Shown: positions 35,869 through 45,276 of the stretch, in pieces
How the letters are laid out: each line of letters starts with the position of its first letter
Numbering within the stretch: the stretch's first letter is position 1
Assembly (NCBI GenBank): GCA_963847145.1
Contig: CAWJYN010000001.1
Span: forward strand, 62,001 to 126,000
DNA: 64,000 nucleotides
Source: JABFRJ01 sp963847145
GTDB taxonomy: Bacteria > Pseudomonadota > Alphaproteobacteria > Rhizobiales > Hyphomicrobiaceae
Direction of reading: 5' to 3'
The notes under the pieces: generated by a model
What the model was told of the DNA's origin: nothing
Seen by the model: the letters and a program-made list of their open reading frames with translations, nothing else
Database searches by the model: none
Position numbers and translations under genes: made by a program

Positions 35869-38040
35869 TCACCCGTGCGCGAGCACTGCGAGCAGCAGAA
35901 GTGCAACGATGTTGCAGATCTTGATGGCGGGGTTCACGGCGGGGCCGGCGGTGTCCTTGTAGGGATCGCCGACGGTGTCACCGGTCACGGACGCCTTGTG
36001 GGCTTCCGAACCCTTCATGTGCTTGACCTTATTGTCATCGACGAAGCCGTCTTCGAAGCTCTTCTTGGCGTTGTCCCAAGCGCCGCCGCCCGACGTCATC
36101 GAGATGGCAACGAAGAGGCCTGTGACGATCACGCCGAGCAGCAACGCGCCGACAGCCGAGAACGCGGCACCCTTGCCAACGGCACCGCCGCCCGCAATCC
36201 AATAGATCGCGAAGTAGACGACGATGGGGGCCAACACCGGCAATAGCGACGGGAGCACCATTTCCTTGATCGCAGCGGTCGTCAGCAGATCGACGGCCTT
36301 CTGGTAGTCTGGCTTTTCACCCTTCAACATGATGTTCGGGTTGGCCTTGAACTGACGGCGGACTTCTTCGACGATCGCGCCGGCAGCCTTGCCGACCGCT
36401 GTCATCGCCATGCCACCGAACAGGTACGGGATCAGACCGCCCAGCAGCAGGCCGACAACCACGTACGGATTGTCGAGACCGAAGTCGATCTTGACGCCTT
36501 TGAAGTATTGGAAGCGCGTCGCACCAGCCGCATTGGCCTGCGCGATGAAGTATTGCAGATCGGAGCTGTAGGCTGCGAACAGCACCAGTGCGCCGAGACC
36601 GGCCGAGCCGATCGCGTAACCTTTGGTGACGGCCTTGGTGGTGTTGCCAACGGCGTCGAGCGCGTCGGTTGCCTTGCGGACTTCTTTTGGAAGGCCAGCC
36701 ATTTCGGCAATGCCGCCCGCGTTGTCGGTGACAGGGCCGAACGCGTCGAGTGCCACAACCATGCCGGCGAGGCCGAGCATCGTGGTGACGGCGATGGCCG
36801 TGCCGAACAGTCCGGCCAGGTTATAGGTGGCGAGGATGCCGCCGATGATGACGAGCGTCGGCAACGCGGTCAATTCAAGCGAAACGGCCAAGCCCTGGAT
36901 CACGTTGGTGCCATGCCCCGTGACGGACGCCTGGCTGATCGAGCGCACCGGACGATAGCCGATGCCAGTGTAGTATTCAGTGATCCAGACAATGAGCCCG
37001 GTCACAACGAGGCCGACCAGGCCGCACTTGAACAAGGCCAGACCGGTGACAGTCGCGCCGCCTGGCACCGTGCCGAGCGTGCCCCAGCCGATGATGTATT
37101 GAGTGGCGAACCACAATCCGACGGCCGCGAGCACCGTGCTGGCGATCAGGCCTTTGTAGAGTGCACCCATGATCGAGTTGTTGGCGCCGAGCTTGACGAA
37201 GTAGGTGCCGGCGATCGAGGTCAAGAGGCACACCGCACAAATGGCGAGCGGGTACGTCATAGCAGCCCAGAGGCCTTGCTGGCCGCCGAAGAAGATGGCC
37301 GCGAGCACCATGGTGGCAACCACCGAGACGACGTAGGTCTCGAACAGGTCGGCCGCCATACCGGCGCAATCGCCGACGTTGTCACCAACGTTGTCGGCGA
37401 TTGTTGCGGGGTTGCGGGGGTCATCTTCCGGGATGCCGGCTTCGACCTTACCGACGAGATCGCCGCCGACGTCCGCACCCTTGGTAAAGATGCCGCCGCC
37501 GAGACGGGCGAAGATGGAGATCAGCGAGGCGCCGAAGCCGAGGGCGACGAGCGAGTCGATGACAGTACGGCTGTCAGCCTTGAAGCCGAGGTTGAAGACG
37601 AGGAAGGCGAAGTAACCCGTCACGCCGAGCAATGCGAGACCAGCCACCAACATGCCCGTGACAGCGCCTGACTTGAACGCCATGTCGAGACCAGCTGCGA
37701 GCGACTGCGACGATGCTTGAGCTGTGCGCACGTTGGCACGCACCGACACGTTCATGCCGACATAGCCGGCAATCCCAGACAGGAACGCGCCGATCAAAAA
37801 GCCGACGGCCACGAGCCCGCCGAGCAGGAGATAAAGTGCCACGAAAACTACGGCACCAACCATGGCGATGGTGCGGTATTGACGGTTGAGATAGGCTGCG
37901 GCGCCTTCCTGGATGTAGCCCGCGATTTCCTGCATGCGCTTGTTGCCGGCATCAGCTTTCATGATCTGCTGGCTGGTCACCCAGCCATACACAAGCGAAA
38001 GCAGGCCGCAGGCGATGATCGCCCACATGACGTTGTCCAT
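35869..38040 (-). CDS. hppA: K+-insensitive membrane-bound H+-translocating pyrophosphatase
   Basis: 723 residues, about 16 TM helices. Couples PPi hydrolysis to proton export across the inner membrane. Substrate-site segment GADVGGDLVGKVEAGIPEDDPRNPATIADNVGDNVGDCAGMAADLFE, plus DNAGGIAEMAGL and the C-terminal DTVGDPYKDTAGPAVNPAIKI, are intact. Lysine in GNTTKA (alanine in K+-dependent enzymes) marks the K+-independent class. PPi from PPDK and biosynthesis can feed it. Followed by a strong terminator. Confidence 0.97.
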   Translation of the reverse strand: MDNVMWAIIACGLLSLVYGWVTSQQIMKADAGNKRMQEIAGYIQEGAAAYLNRQYRTIAMVGAVVFVALYLLLGGLVAVGFLIGAFLSGIAGYVGMNVSVRANVRTAQASSQSLAAGLDMAFKSGAVTGMLVAGLALLGVTGYFAFLVFNLGFKADSRTVIDSLVALGFGASLISIFARLGGGIFTKGADVGGDLVGKVEAGIPEDDPRNPATIADNVGDNVGDCAGMAADLFETYVVSVVATMVLAAIFFGGQQGLWAAMTYPLAICAVCLLTSIAGTYFVKLGANNSIMGALYKGLIASTVLAAVGLWFATQYIIGWGTLGTVPGGATVTGLALFKCGLVGLVVTGLIVWITEYYTGIGYRPVRSISQASVTGHGTNVIQGLAVSLELTALPTLVIIGGILATYNLAGLFGTAIAVTTMLGLAGMVVALDAFGPVTDNAGGIAEMAGLPKEVRKATDALDAVGNTTKAVTKGYAIGSAGLGALVLFAAYSSDLQYFIAQANAAGATRFQYFKGVKIDFGLDNPYVVVGLLLGGLIPYLFGGMAMTAVGKAAGAIVEEVRRQFKANPNIMLKGEKPDYQKAVDLLTTAAIKEMVLPSLLPVLAPIVVYFAIYWIAGGGAVGKGAAFSAVGALLLGVIVTGLFVAISMTSGGGAWDNAKKSFEDGFVDDNKVKHMKGSEAHKASVTGDTVGDPYKDTAGPAVNPAIKICNIVALLLLAVLAHG

Positions 38041-38571
38041 ACTTGAAGTTCCCCTAAGACTGGCGCGGCCGCATGGGCCGCTTTCTCCGACCTGAGCGCA
38101 ACGGGTGTGCGGGGGTGCACGGACGACCCCTCAAGGTTTGCCCGCTCCTGCCCGCCGAATCGCCCGTCTTTGGCTCGGTTTGCTTGCGAGGTATGCCAAA
38201 ACTCCCACCGTGGCGCAACTGCCGCACCCTGCAGCTTCCGGCGGGGGCTGTGGAGGGGCGATATCCACGGGACCATCTGGCCGTCGCAGAGGTACATTTT
38301 GGGGTTCGGTTCGGCGTCAGTTCGGACCGGTCGCCGCCTGCTGAATAACGGGCGGTTGCTGGCTAGTGGTGACGATCGCTGAGGCGAGGAGGCCAGCGGC
38401 GGTGGCCGTTAGCGCAATGGCAACGGCTATTTGGCGCGAAAACAGCCGCGCGCGGCGTCGCATCAGGCGGAGACGGAATCGCAGATCAGCAGCCATGACG
38501 CCAATTGAACCGAGCCGCGGATGCCAGACCAGAGCACCAAAAGCCGCGCGTCAGAAGCGCACAAGGCAGTT
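38041..38571. other. region upstream of hppA
   Basis: 530 bases between hppA and the TusA-like gene, both on the minus strand. Apart from the possible 59-residue protein, no gene, RNA or repeat was recognised; the part next to hppA must hold its promoter, but no clear boxes could be picked out. Confidence 0.4.
38317..38496 (-). CDS. possible small single-TM protein
   Basis: A 59-residue frame not usually picked up: MAADLRFRLRLMRRRARLFSR, then a hydrophobic helix AVAIALTATAAGLLASAIVTT and a short polar end. The Arg-rich start plus one TM helix is a sensible inner-membrane topology. No good ribosome binding site and no family recognised, so tentative. Confidence 0.35.
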   Translation of the reverse strand: MAADLRFRLRLMRRRARLFSRQIAVAIALTATAAGLLASAIVTTSQQPPVIQQAATGPN

Positions 38572-38805
38572 TTAGGCTGCGGCTGTGTGTCGAATCAGAA
38601 AACGGAACACGCCGGCAGCTTCTGTGCTCTCGACAAGGGTGTTGCGGCTCTGGGTGCACCAAGCCGCAAAGTCGCCTGGCGCACCCGGATCGGTGGCCAG
38701 TACTTCGATGGTGGCGCCGCTGGGCAAGGCGGCGACGGCTTTTTTTGTCTTGAGGATCGGGATCGGGCACTGCAGGCCTGAGAGATCGAGGGTCGTGTCG
38801 GCCAT
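38572..38805 (-). CDS. tusA: TusA-family sulfurtransferase-like protein
   Basis: 77 residues from ATG 38805 (MADTTLDLSGLQCPIPILKTKKAVAAL). The CPxP motif (Cys13 region) and the short two-layer fold ending DFAAWCTQSRNTLVESTEAAGVFRFLIR are typical of TusA/SirA-like proteins, which relay sulfur for tRNA 2-thiouridine or other pathways. No partner tus genes are nearby, so the pathway is not fixed. Confidence 0.85.
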   Translation of the reverse strand: MADTTLDLSGLQCPIPILKTKKAVAALPSGATIEVLATDPGAPGDFAAWCTQSRNTLVESTEAAGVFRFLIRHTAAA

Positions 38806-39465
38806 GGCGGAGGTCCAGATCAAGTCAGTTGAAAAAGCGCGCAAGAAGTTGACGAGGGGATGCCCGGTTCGAGCGTGCTGGGTCAAGCGCGCCAGGGCCG
38901 CAGGGACTGCGACGCCGAGGCACGGCTGTGCCACGGTGCGGCCATTTTTGAGAATGCCGCTGCAGCTACCGGGGCGCGGCGCAGCACGCTGGTTTCGAGG
39001 TCGCGCCACGCGGCATGCGGACTATTGCTATTTCAATGAGCGAGGCGCCGCCGCCAATCACATTGGAACAGTGGCAGCCATGTGAACGTCCCCTGAATGG
39101 GGTCTTCAGGTGCCGGTCAGAGCGATGGCTCTAAAATTCGTTGTACCTTGGAGAACGGCCGCCCCGCTCGTGGGCACGCCGATAAACTCGCCTGTGAGGA
39201 TATCCGCCACATGCGCAAACAACTCGAAGCGCTGGCCTTTGTCGCTATGTCCGCTGTGGTTATTTTCGGCACCGTTGTGGCCGTGGCGTTCGGCTGACGC
39301 CGCCCTGATGGCGCCGAGGGTCTCACCAGCCCGCGCCAGCGCAACAAAGGGTGGCACGGCCACCGCGACCAGCACAATTGCGTGCATGGAAGGCTCCAGA
39401 AGAGGCCGCGAAGGCCGCAATGGGCCACAGTTGCCTTGGCCCTGGCAATCCTCTAGTCCCAATGG
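38806..39465. other. region upstream of the carotenoid operon
   Basis: 660 bases separating tusA-like and crtY, divergent. It must hold the crt promoter, but no boxes are convincing. A 28-residue hydrophobic frame lies at 39211-39297. Antisense frames through this stretch, including a His-rich one, look spurious. Confidence 0.45.
39211..39297 (+). CDS. possible 28-residue membrane peptide
   Basis: MRKQLEALAFVAMSAVVIFG followed by TVVAVAFG and a TGA: one TM helix after a basic start. GAGGA lies about 10 bases upstream of the ATG. It sits in the same direction as, and 168 bases before, crtY. Only composition supports it. Confidence 0.3.
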   Translation: MRKQLEALAFVAMSAVVIFGTVVAVAFG

Positions 39466-40650
39466 ATGACGACGGGGCCAGAGCACGATTTTCTGATAGT
39501 GGGCGGCGGCCTGGCCGGCAGCTTGCTGGCGTGGCGTCTCAAGCAGCAAAAGCCGGACTTGCGCATCTGCCTGATCGAGGGTGGCTCGCAGCTGGGTGGC
39601 AACCACACCTGGAGTTTCTTTGAGAGCGATCTGACGGCCGAGCAGAACGCCTGGATGGATCCGTTGGTGGTCCACCGCTGGCCGGCCTACGACGTGCGGT
39701 TCCCGAAGCGGACACGCACACTCGATTCCGGCTATAAGTCGGTGACGTCTGACCGCCTCGCGGAGGTGATCCCACGCACACTTGGAACAAGCATTCTCAC
39801 CGGTGCACGCGCTGTCGATGTTAGCGAATCGCGCGTGCAGCTGGAAGATCAGCGTGTTCTCGAAGCGCGCTGCGTGATCGACGCGCGGGGCGAGCGGTCG
39901 AGCCCGCATCTGGTGCTCGGCTATCAGAAGTTTCTCGGGCTTGAGGTGCGGCTTGCTGCGCCGCATGGTCAGGTGCTGCCGATCATCATGGACGCAACGG
40001 TGGCGCAGGATGACGGCTACCGGTTCGTCTACACGCTGCCGTTCACGCCCGACACGGTGCTGATCGAGGACACCTATTACAGTGACGGCGATGCGCTGGC
40101 ACCGGAGACACTGCGTGGGCACATTAACAGCTACGCGGCCAGCCGCGGTTGGACCATCGCCGAGGTGATCCGCGAGGAAACCGGCGTGCTGCCGATCATT
40201 CTGGCCGGGGACATGGACAGGTTCATCGATGGCAACCAGACCGGCGCGCCGCGCATCGGCTTGGGCGCGGCCTTGTTCCATCCGACGACGGGGTATTCGC
40301 TGCCGGATGCGGTGCGGCTAGCGGATCGGCTGGCGCTGGTGCCGCAGGGTATGACGACCGCGGAGGCGCGCACGCGCATCCATACGGCCATTCGCGAAAC
40401 CTGGGCGGAGCGGTCGATGTTCCGCATGCTCAACAGGCTGCTGTTCAACGCCGGCACGCCGGAGAATCGGTACACCGTTCTGCAGCGCTTTTATGGCCTC
40501 GATGCGGGGCTTATCCGCAGCTTCTATGCCGGGCGGCTGACGGCGCTGCACAAGGCGCGCATTCTTATCGGGAGGCCGCCTGTACCAATCCGGGAAGCTG
40601 TCCGCTGCGTATCGGAGCGAGATCTTCTTTTGAAGTCCAGAGGCGCATGA
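39466..40650 (+). CDS. crtY: lycopene beta-cyclase (CrtY type)
   Basis: 394 residues. FAD/NAD-binding start DFLIVGGGLAGSLLAWRL, the flavoprotein motif GGSQLGGNHTWSF, VIDARGERSS, and LIEDTYYSDG.. ARGWTIAEVIREETGVLPI are typical of proteobacterial CrtY, which closes the ends of lycopene to beta rings without net redox change. Membrane-associated. Its stop overlaps the crtI start (ATGA), so the two are translationally coupled. Upstream crtE and downstream hydroxylase/ketolase genes are absent from the window. Confidence 0.92.
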   Translation: MTTGPEHDFLIVGGGLAGSLLAWRLKQQKPDLRICLIEGGSQLGGNHTWSFFESDLTAEQNAWMDPLVVHRWPAYDVRFPKRTRTLDSGYKSVTSDRLAEVIPRTLGTSILTGARAVDVSESRVQLEDQRVLEARCVIDARGERSSPHLVLGYQKFLGLEVRLAAPHGQVLPIIMDATVAQDDGYRFVYTLPFTPDTVLIEDTYYSDGDALAPETLRGHINSYAASRGWTIAEVIREETGVLPIILAGDMDRFIDGNQTGAPRIGLGAALFHPTTGYSLPDAVRLADRLALVPQGMTTAEARTRIHTAIRETWAERSMFRMLNRLLFNAGTPENRYTVLQRFYGLDAGLIRSFYAGRLTALHKARILIGRPPVPIREAVRCVSERDLLLKSRGA

Positions 40651-42158
40651 TGGTGAGTGCAGGCATGAAGAGTCCGGCGGTGGTGATCGGGGCGGGCTTT
40701 GGCGGCTTGGCATTGGCCATCCGCCTGCAGTCGGCTGGTCATCCGACGACGCTGCTGGAAAAGCGCGACAAGCCGGGCGGGCGTGCCTACGTCTATGAGG
40801 ATCAAGGCTTCGTGTTCGATGCCGGGCCGACGGTGATCACCGATCCGACGTGCCTTGAGGAGCTGTTCACGCTGTCTGGCCGCAAGATGTCCGACTATGT
40901 GGAGCTGCTGCCGATCAGCCCGTTCTATCAGTTGCGCTGGGAAGACGGCGCGGTGTTCGACTACGACAACAATCAAGCCGAACTGACCCGCCAGATTGCG
41001 GCATTCGCGCCCAAAGATGTCGAAGGCTATACCAAGTTCCTGAAGTATTCCGAAGCGCTGCTGGACGAAGGCTATGTGAAGCTGGGCCACGTACCGTTTC
41101 CGGATTTCCGCAGTATGATCCGGGTGGCGCCACAACTCGTGAAGCTGCAGAGCTATCGCAGCGTCTATTCGAAGGTGGCGCAGTTTATCTCCGATGAGCA
41201 TCTGCGGCAGGCTTTCAGCTTCCACACGCTGCTGGTTGGTGGCAATCCGTTCTCGACATCGGCGATCTATGCGCTGATCCATGCGCTGGAGCGCAAGTGG
41301 GGTGTGTGGTTCCCGCGTGGCGGCACTGGCGCGCTGATCAACAAGGGGCTGGTAAAGCTGTTCACAGACCTCGGCGGCACAATCAGGCTGAACGCGCCGG
41401 TTGACCGCATCGAGACGTCAAACGGACATGTCTCTGCGGTGGTGACGCAAGACGGGCAGCGGCATCCGGCGGCCATCGTCGCTAGCAACGCCGACGTGGT
41501 GCATACCTACAAAGACCTGCTGCGTGACGAGCCGCGGGCGGCCGCGACCGCCAAGAGCCTGGCGAAAAAGCGCTTCAGCATGTCGCTGTTCGTTATCTAT
41601 TTTGGTTTGAAGCGCCAGCACCCCGACATGAAGCATCACATCGTGATGTTCGGGCCGCGCTACCGGGAGCTGATCGGCGAAATTTTCGGTTCAGCCTCGC
41701 TGCCGGATGATTTCTCGCTTTATCTGCATGCACCAAGTGTTACCGATCCATCGCTCGCGCCGCCCGGCTGCAGCGCCTACTATGTGCTCTCGCCGGTGCC
41801 GCATATGGGACACGCCAACATTGACTGGGCGGCCGAGGGGCCGAAGTACCGCGACAAGATCCTGAAGTATCTCGAGGACCGGATGATCCCCGGGCTGCGT
41901 GGCGATCTCGTTACCTCGCGCATTTTTACCCCGGCGGATTTTCAGACGGAATTGAACGCCCACGTCGGCTCGGCGTTCTCGCTGGAACCGATCCTGACGC
42001 AGAGCGCGTACTTCCGCGCGCACAATGCAGACAAGAAAATCGGCGGGCTCTATCTGGTTGGTGCGGGCACGCATCCGGGGGCAGGTATTCCTGGTGTCGT
42101 TGGCTCCGCCAAGGCAACGGCGGGGATTATTCTTGGGCCGGGGGCCGCTGCGGCATGA
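40647..42158 (+). CDS. crtI: phytoene desaturase
   Basis: 503 residues from the ATG at 40647 that overlaps the crtY stop. Converts phytoene to lycopene by four desaturations with FAD. N-terminal VVIGAGFGGLALAIRLQSAG, EKRDKPGGRAYVYEDQGFVFDAGPTVITDP, and C-terminal LYLVGAGTHPGAGIPGVVGSAKATAGII are signature CrtI segments. Its stop overlaps the crtB start by four bases. Confidence 0.96.
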   Translation: MMVSAGMKSPAVVIGAGFGGLALAIRLQSAGHPTTLLEKRDKPGGRAYVYEDQGFVFDAGPTVITDPTCLEELFTLSGRKMSDYVELLPISPFYQLRWEDGAVFDYDNNQAELTRQIAAFAPKDVEGYTKFLKYSEALLDEGYVKLGHVPFPDFRSMIRVAPQLVKLQSYRSVYSKVAQFISDEHLRQAFSFHTLLVGGNPFSTSAIYALIHALERKWGVWFPRGGTGALINKGLVKLFTDLGGTIRLNAPVDRIETSNGHVSAVVTQDGQRHPAAIVASNADVVHTYKDLLRDEPRAAATAKSLAKKRFSMSLFVIYFGLKRQHPDMKHHIVMFGPRYRELIGEIFGSASLPDDFSLYLHAPSVTDPSLAPPGCSAYYVLSPVPHMGHANIDWAAEGPKYRDKILKYLEDRMIPGLRGDLVTSRIFTPADFQTELNAHVGSAFSLEPILTQSAYFRAHNADKKIGGLYLVGAGTHPGAGIPGVVGSAKATAGIILGPGAAAA

Positions 42159-43108
42159 GGACCGCGCAGGACACCATCAATCTGGCGCGGCTCAGCCAAG
42201 AGATCATCCAGAAGGGCTCGAAGAGCTTCGCTGCGGCCTCACGCCTGTTTGATGCTGAAACGCGAGTGAGCGCGCACTTACTCTATGCGTGGTGCCGTCA
42301 CTGCGATGATGTGATCGATGGGCAGGAGTTGGGTTTCCGCAATGCGGCGGCGCTGCCGCACGATCCCAAGGCCGAGCTCGACATGCTGCGTCAACAGACG
42401 GCTGATGCACTGGCGGGCAAGACCATGCGCGCGCCGGTTTTCCAAGCGTTCCAGGCGGTTATGGCGCGGCATGACATCCCCGCGCGGCATGCGTTTGAGT
42501 TGCTGGATGGCTTCGAAATGGATGTCGCGGGCCGGCGTTATCAGGCGATCGGTGATACGCTGGAATACTGCTACCATGTGGCCGGCGTGGTGGGTGTGAT
42601 GATGGCCATGATCATGGGTGCGCGGGCGGATGCGACGCTCGACCGGGCGTCCGATCTGGGATTGGGATTTCAGCTCACCAACATTGCCCGTGATGTGGTC
42701 GAGGATGCGCAGGCCGGGCGTTGTTATCTGCCGGATGCCTGGTTGACGGAAGCGGGCCTCAGCCACGCCACCATGGCCGCGCCAGAAAACCGCGTGGCGT
42801 TGTTCCGGGTGGCGCGGCGGCTGATCGATCAAGCCGATCACTATTACGAATCGAGCCGCTTCGGCATCTCCGAGCTGCCGTTGCGCTCAGGCTGGGCAAT
42901 TGGCACCGCGCGCGCTGTTTATCGTGAGATCGGCCGCGAAGTGAAGCGCCGTGGCCCCGGCGCCTGGGACAGCCGTGTCTCGACGACGACGGGACAGAAA
43001 TTCGCGGCGGCGATGGTCGGCGGGGTGACGGCCATCGACGCGCGCACCCGCGGCCAGCTCCGCCAGCCCGCACCCCGCGAAATGCTGTGGAACCGCCCGA
43101 AGGCGTGA
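42155..43108 (+). CDS. crtB: 15-cis-phytoene synthase
   Basis: 317 residues. Condenses two geranylgeranyl diphosphates to phytoene. The two aspartate-rich Mg2+-binding motifs RHCDDVIDG (residues about 47-55) and ARDVVEDAQAGRCYLPDAWL, plus YCYHVAGVVGVMMAMIMG, are intact. Last gene of crtY-crtI-crtB; GGPP must come from a crtE or ispA-like gene elsewhere. Confidence 0.96.
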   Translation: MRTAQDTINLARLSQEIIQKGSKSFAAASRLFDAETRVSAHLLYAWCRHCDDVIDGQELGFRNAAALPHDPKAELDMLRQQTADALAGKTMRAPVFQAFQAVMARHDIPARHAFELLDGFEMDVAGRRYQAIGDTLEYCYHVAGVVGVMMAMIMGARADATLDRASDLGLGFQLTNIARDVVEDAQAGRCYLPDAWLTEAGLSHATMAAPENRVALFRVARRLIDQADHYYESSRFGISELPLRSGWAIGTARAVYREIGREVKRRGPGAWDSRVSTTTGQKFAAAMVGGVTAIDARTRGQLRQPAPREMLWNRPKA

Positions 43109-43224
43109 GCGGCAGCCTTAAACGCGGCCCAGCCTCTCCGCCGAGCGGCTAGTTGTGCCTGCGCGCACTTCCGGCTATCGGTTCGGCGACTTTTAAGTGT
43201 CCGGACCATCGGCAGGAACCTCCC

Positions 43225-44424
43225 ATGAACATCCACGAATATCAGGCCAAGGAACTCTATCGCGCCTATGGCGTGCCGACGCCGAAGGGCGTTGCCGCGA
43301 TGTCGGTGGATGAAGCCGTCAAGGCTGCCGAGCAGCTGCCGGGGCCAGTGTGGGTGGTGAAGTCGCAGATCCATGCAGGCGGACGCGGCAAAGGCAAATT
43401 CAAAGAAGCCGCAGCTGGCGAAAAGGGCGGCGTGCGCTTGGCGAAATCCATCGCCGAAGTGAAGCAGTATGCGACCGAGATGCTTGGCAATACACTGGTG
43501 ACAGCGCAGACCGGCCCCGAGGGCAAAAAGGTGCAGCGGCTATACATCGAAGACGGCTCGCAGATCGACCGGGAGCTCTATCTTTCTGCGATCATTGATC
43601 GCGAGACCAGCCGCGTGGCGTTCATCGTTTCGACCGAAGGCGGCATGGACATCGAGAAGGTGGCGCACGACACGCCCGATCGTATCCACACCATGTCGAT
43701 CGATCCGGCGGCCGGCTACTTTCCCATGTATGGCCGCAAGATCGCGTTCGCGCTTGGCTTGAAGGGCGATCAAGTCAACCAGTGCGTCGCCATGATCGGC
43801 AATCTCTACCGGATGGTGGTGGAGAAGGACATGAGCATGCTGGAGATCAATCCGCTGGTCGTCACTAAAGACGGCAATCTCATCTGTCTTGATGGCAAGA
43901 TGGATTTCGATGGCAACGCGCTGTTCCGCCACAAGGACATCGTCGCGCTGCGCGACCTCAGTGAAGAAGATCCCGCCGAAGTCGAAGCGTCGAAGTATGA
44001 TCTCTCCTACGTCAAGCTCGACGGCCAGATCGGCTGCCTCGTGAACGGCGCCGGCCTCGCCATGGCGACCATGGACATCATCAAGCTCTACGGCATGGAG
44101 CCGGCCAACTTCCTCGACGTGGGCGGTTCGGCATCGAAAGAAAAAGTGGCAGCCGCGTTCAAGATCATTCTCAACGATCCGAACGTGAAGGGCATTCTGG
44201 TCAACATCTTCGGCGGCATCATGCGCTGCGATATCATCGCCGAAGGCGTGGTGGCCGCCGCGCGAGAGCTTGGGGTAAAGGTGCCGCTGGTCGTGCGCCT
44301 CGAAGGCACCAACGTCGAACTCGGCAAGAAGATCATGGCCGAGAGCGGTCTCAAGATCACCGGCGCCGACAATCTGGCGGATGCGGCCAAGAAGATTACG
44401 GATGAAGTGAAGAAGGCAGGGTAA
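43225..44424 (+). CDS. sucC: succinate-CoA ligase (ADP-forming) beta subunit
   Basis: 399 residues from ATG 43225 (MNIHEYQAKELYRAYGVPTPKG). ATP-grasp domain (VVKSQIHAGGRGKGKFKEA; EINPLVVTKDGNLICLDGKMDFD) and C-terminal CoA-ligase domain (LVNIFGGIMRCDIIAEGVVAA). TCA-cycle substrate-level phosphorylation. The sequence fits SucC rather than the malate-CoA ligase MtkA, which has a shorter N-terminal loop. The alpha subunit gene sucD, nearly always next, is absent here. Confidence 0.92.
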   Translation: MNIHEYQAKELYRAYGVPTPKGVAAMSVDEAVKAAEQLPGPVWVVKSQIHAGGRGKGKFKEAAAGEKGGVRLAKSIAEVKQYATEMLGNTLVTAQTGPEGKKVQRLYIEDGSQIDRELYLSAIIDRETSRVAFIVSTEGGMDIEKVAHDTPDRIHTMSIDPAAGYFPMYGRKIAFALGLKGDQVNQCVAMIGNLYRMVVEKDMSMLEINPLVVTKDGNLICLDGKMDFDGNALFRHKDIVALRDLSEEDPAEVEASKYDLSYVKLDGQIGCLVNGAGLAMATMDIIKLYGMEPANFLDVGGSASKEKVAAAFKIILNDPNVKGILVNIFGGIMRCDIIAEGVVAAARELGVKVPLVVRLEGTNVELGKKIMAESGLKITGADNLADAAKKITDEVKKAG

Positions 44425-44503
44425 TCAAAAAAACGGGACCGAGAAGATGCTGACAGCTACCCGTAAGGTTCTGTCGAAATGTGCGTTTTCGCCATAATAC
44501 CTC

Positions 44504-44872
44504 ATGCGCCTTAAAACTGAACTGTGGGTCAAAGCCTACATTCGTCAGCGGCAGGCGGCGGGCGCGTTCGCGGCCGTCGTTGCGCACGGGCACGACTCGG
44601 CTGGCGCGGTGTTGATCAAGATCGCGCGGCTTGATGGGACTGCCGCGGTTTACGGCCCGGCGCCTAGCAGTTTCAGTCGCGAATCAGATCATGATGGCGA
44701 CCGCCAGTTCGTTCTTTTGCACGGTGGCGCTTGGGTGCCCGAACACGACGTGGACGTCATTATTGCGCGCCAACGCTCTTATGACGACGATATTTGGGTT
44801 GTCGAGGTGGAAGATCGCGGCGGAAATGCCGGACTTGATGACTGGTTAGCCACACCCGCCAGCCGTCTTTAA
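44504..44872 (+). CDS. DUF1491 family protein
   Basis: 122 residues. LKTELWVKAYIRQRQAAGAFAAVVAHGHDSAGAVLIKIARLDG and the end EDRGGNAGLDDWL match the DUF1491 family of small cytosolic alphaproteobacterial proteins of unknown role. It lies 79 bases after sucC on the same strand. Confidence 0.85.
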   Translation: MRLKTELWVKAYIRQRQAAGAFAAVVAHGHDSAGAVLIKIARLDGTAAVYGPAPSSFSRESDHDGDRQFVLLHGGAWVPEHDVDVIIARQRSYDDDIWVVEVEDRGGNAGLDDWLATPASRL

Positions 44873-44992
44873 CATTTTAAGACGTTGTTAAGTTTTGCCG
44901 CCTTGAATGACGTCATCTGATCGATCCGAGGCATCGGTCGGCGGCGGCAGGTGGGGTCCTCCCAAGAGTGCCGCAAGAGACGGGGCACAGCT

Positions 44993-45196
44993 ATGGCAAC
45001 CATTTTCAATTTTAAACCGGCAGCGCAATCTGTGCGCTCGTCGCAGAGCCGGCCGTCTGACGGTATGTGCGAGATCATTCTGTTCCCTGGCGTTCGCTAT
45101 GAGCGCTGGGCTGATGTGCCGCCGCCCGAGCAGCAGAAAGTATCGCTGCCGCGCAAGAGCCGCCCTAAAAAGCGTGCGCTTGAGATGGCGGACTGA
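44993..45196 (+). CDS. small conserved-looking hypothetical protein
   Basis: 67 residues from ATG 44993: MATIFNFKPAAQSVRSSQSR, CEIILFPGVRYERWADVPPPEQQ and a Lys/Arg-rich tail (RKSRPKKRALEMAD). Small basic proteins with a 'EIILFPGVRYER' segment are common in Hyphomicrobiales. No function known. Confidence 0.6.
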   Translation: MATIFNFKPAAQSVRSSQSRPSDGMCEIILFPGVRYERWADVPPPEQQKVSLPRKSRPKKRALEMAD

Positions 45197-45276
45197 TGGA
45201 CTGGCGCCATCAGGAAGCGTGTTATACTGCGCGGTGACCAGGTGCGCCTATGAGTGGCGCGCGGAGAGGCGCTGCG

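Noticed and set aside
36508..37671. 387-residue reading frame on the plus strand
   Set aside because: Antisense to hppA, whose membrane-protein sequence is unmistakable; composition is that of a complement frame.
39106..39387. His-rich minus-strand frame beginning MHAIVLVAVAVPPF upstream of crtY
   Set aside because: It continues from a complement frame of crtY and the His-rich part mirrors the small plus-strand hydrophobic frame; no independent support.
43225..44424. Malate-CoA ligase beta subunit (mtkA) of the serine cycle
   Set aside because: The N-terminal loop and overall sequence fit SucC better, and no serine-cycle genes are present nearby.
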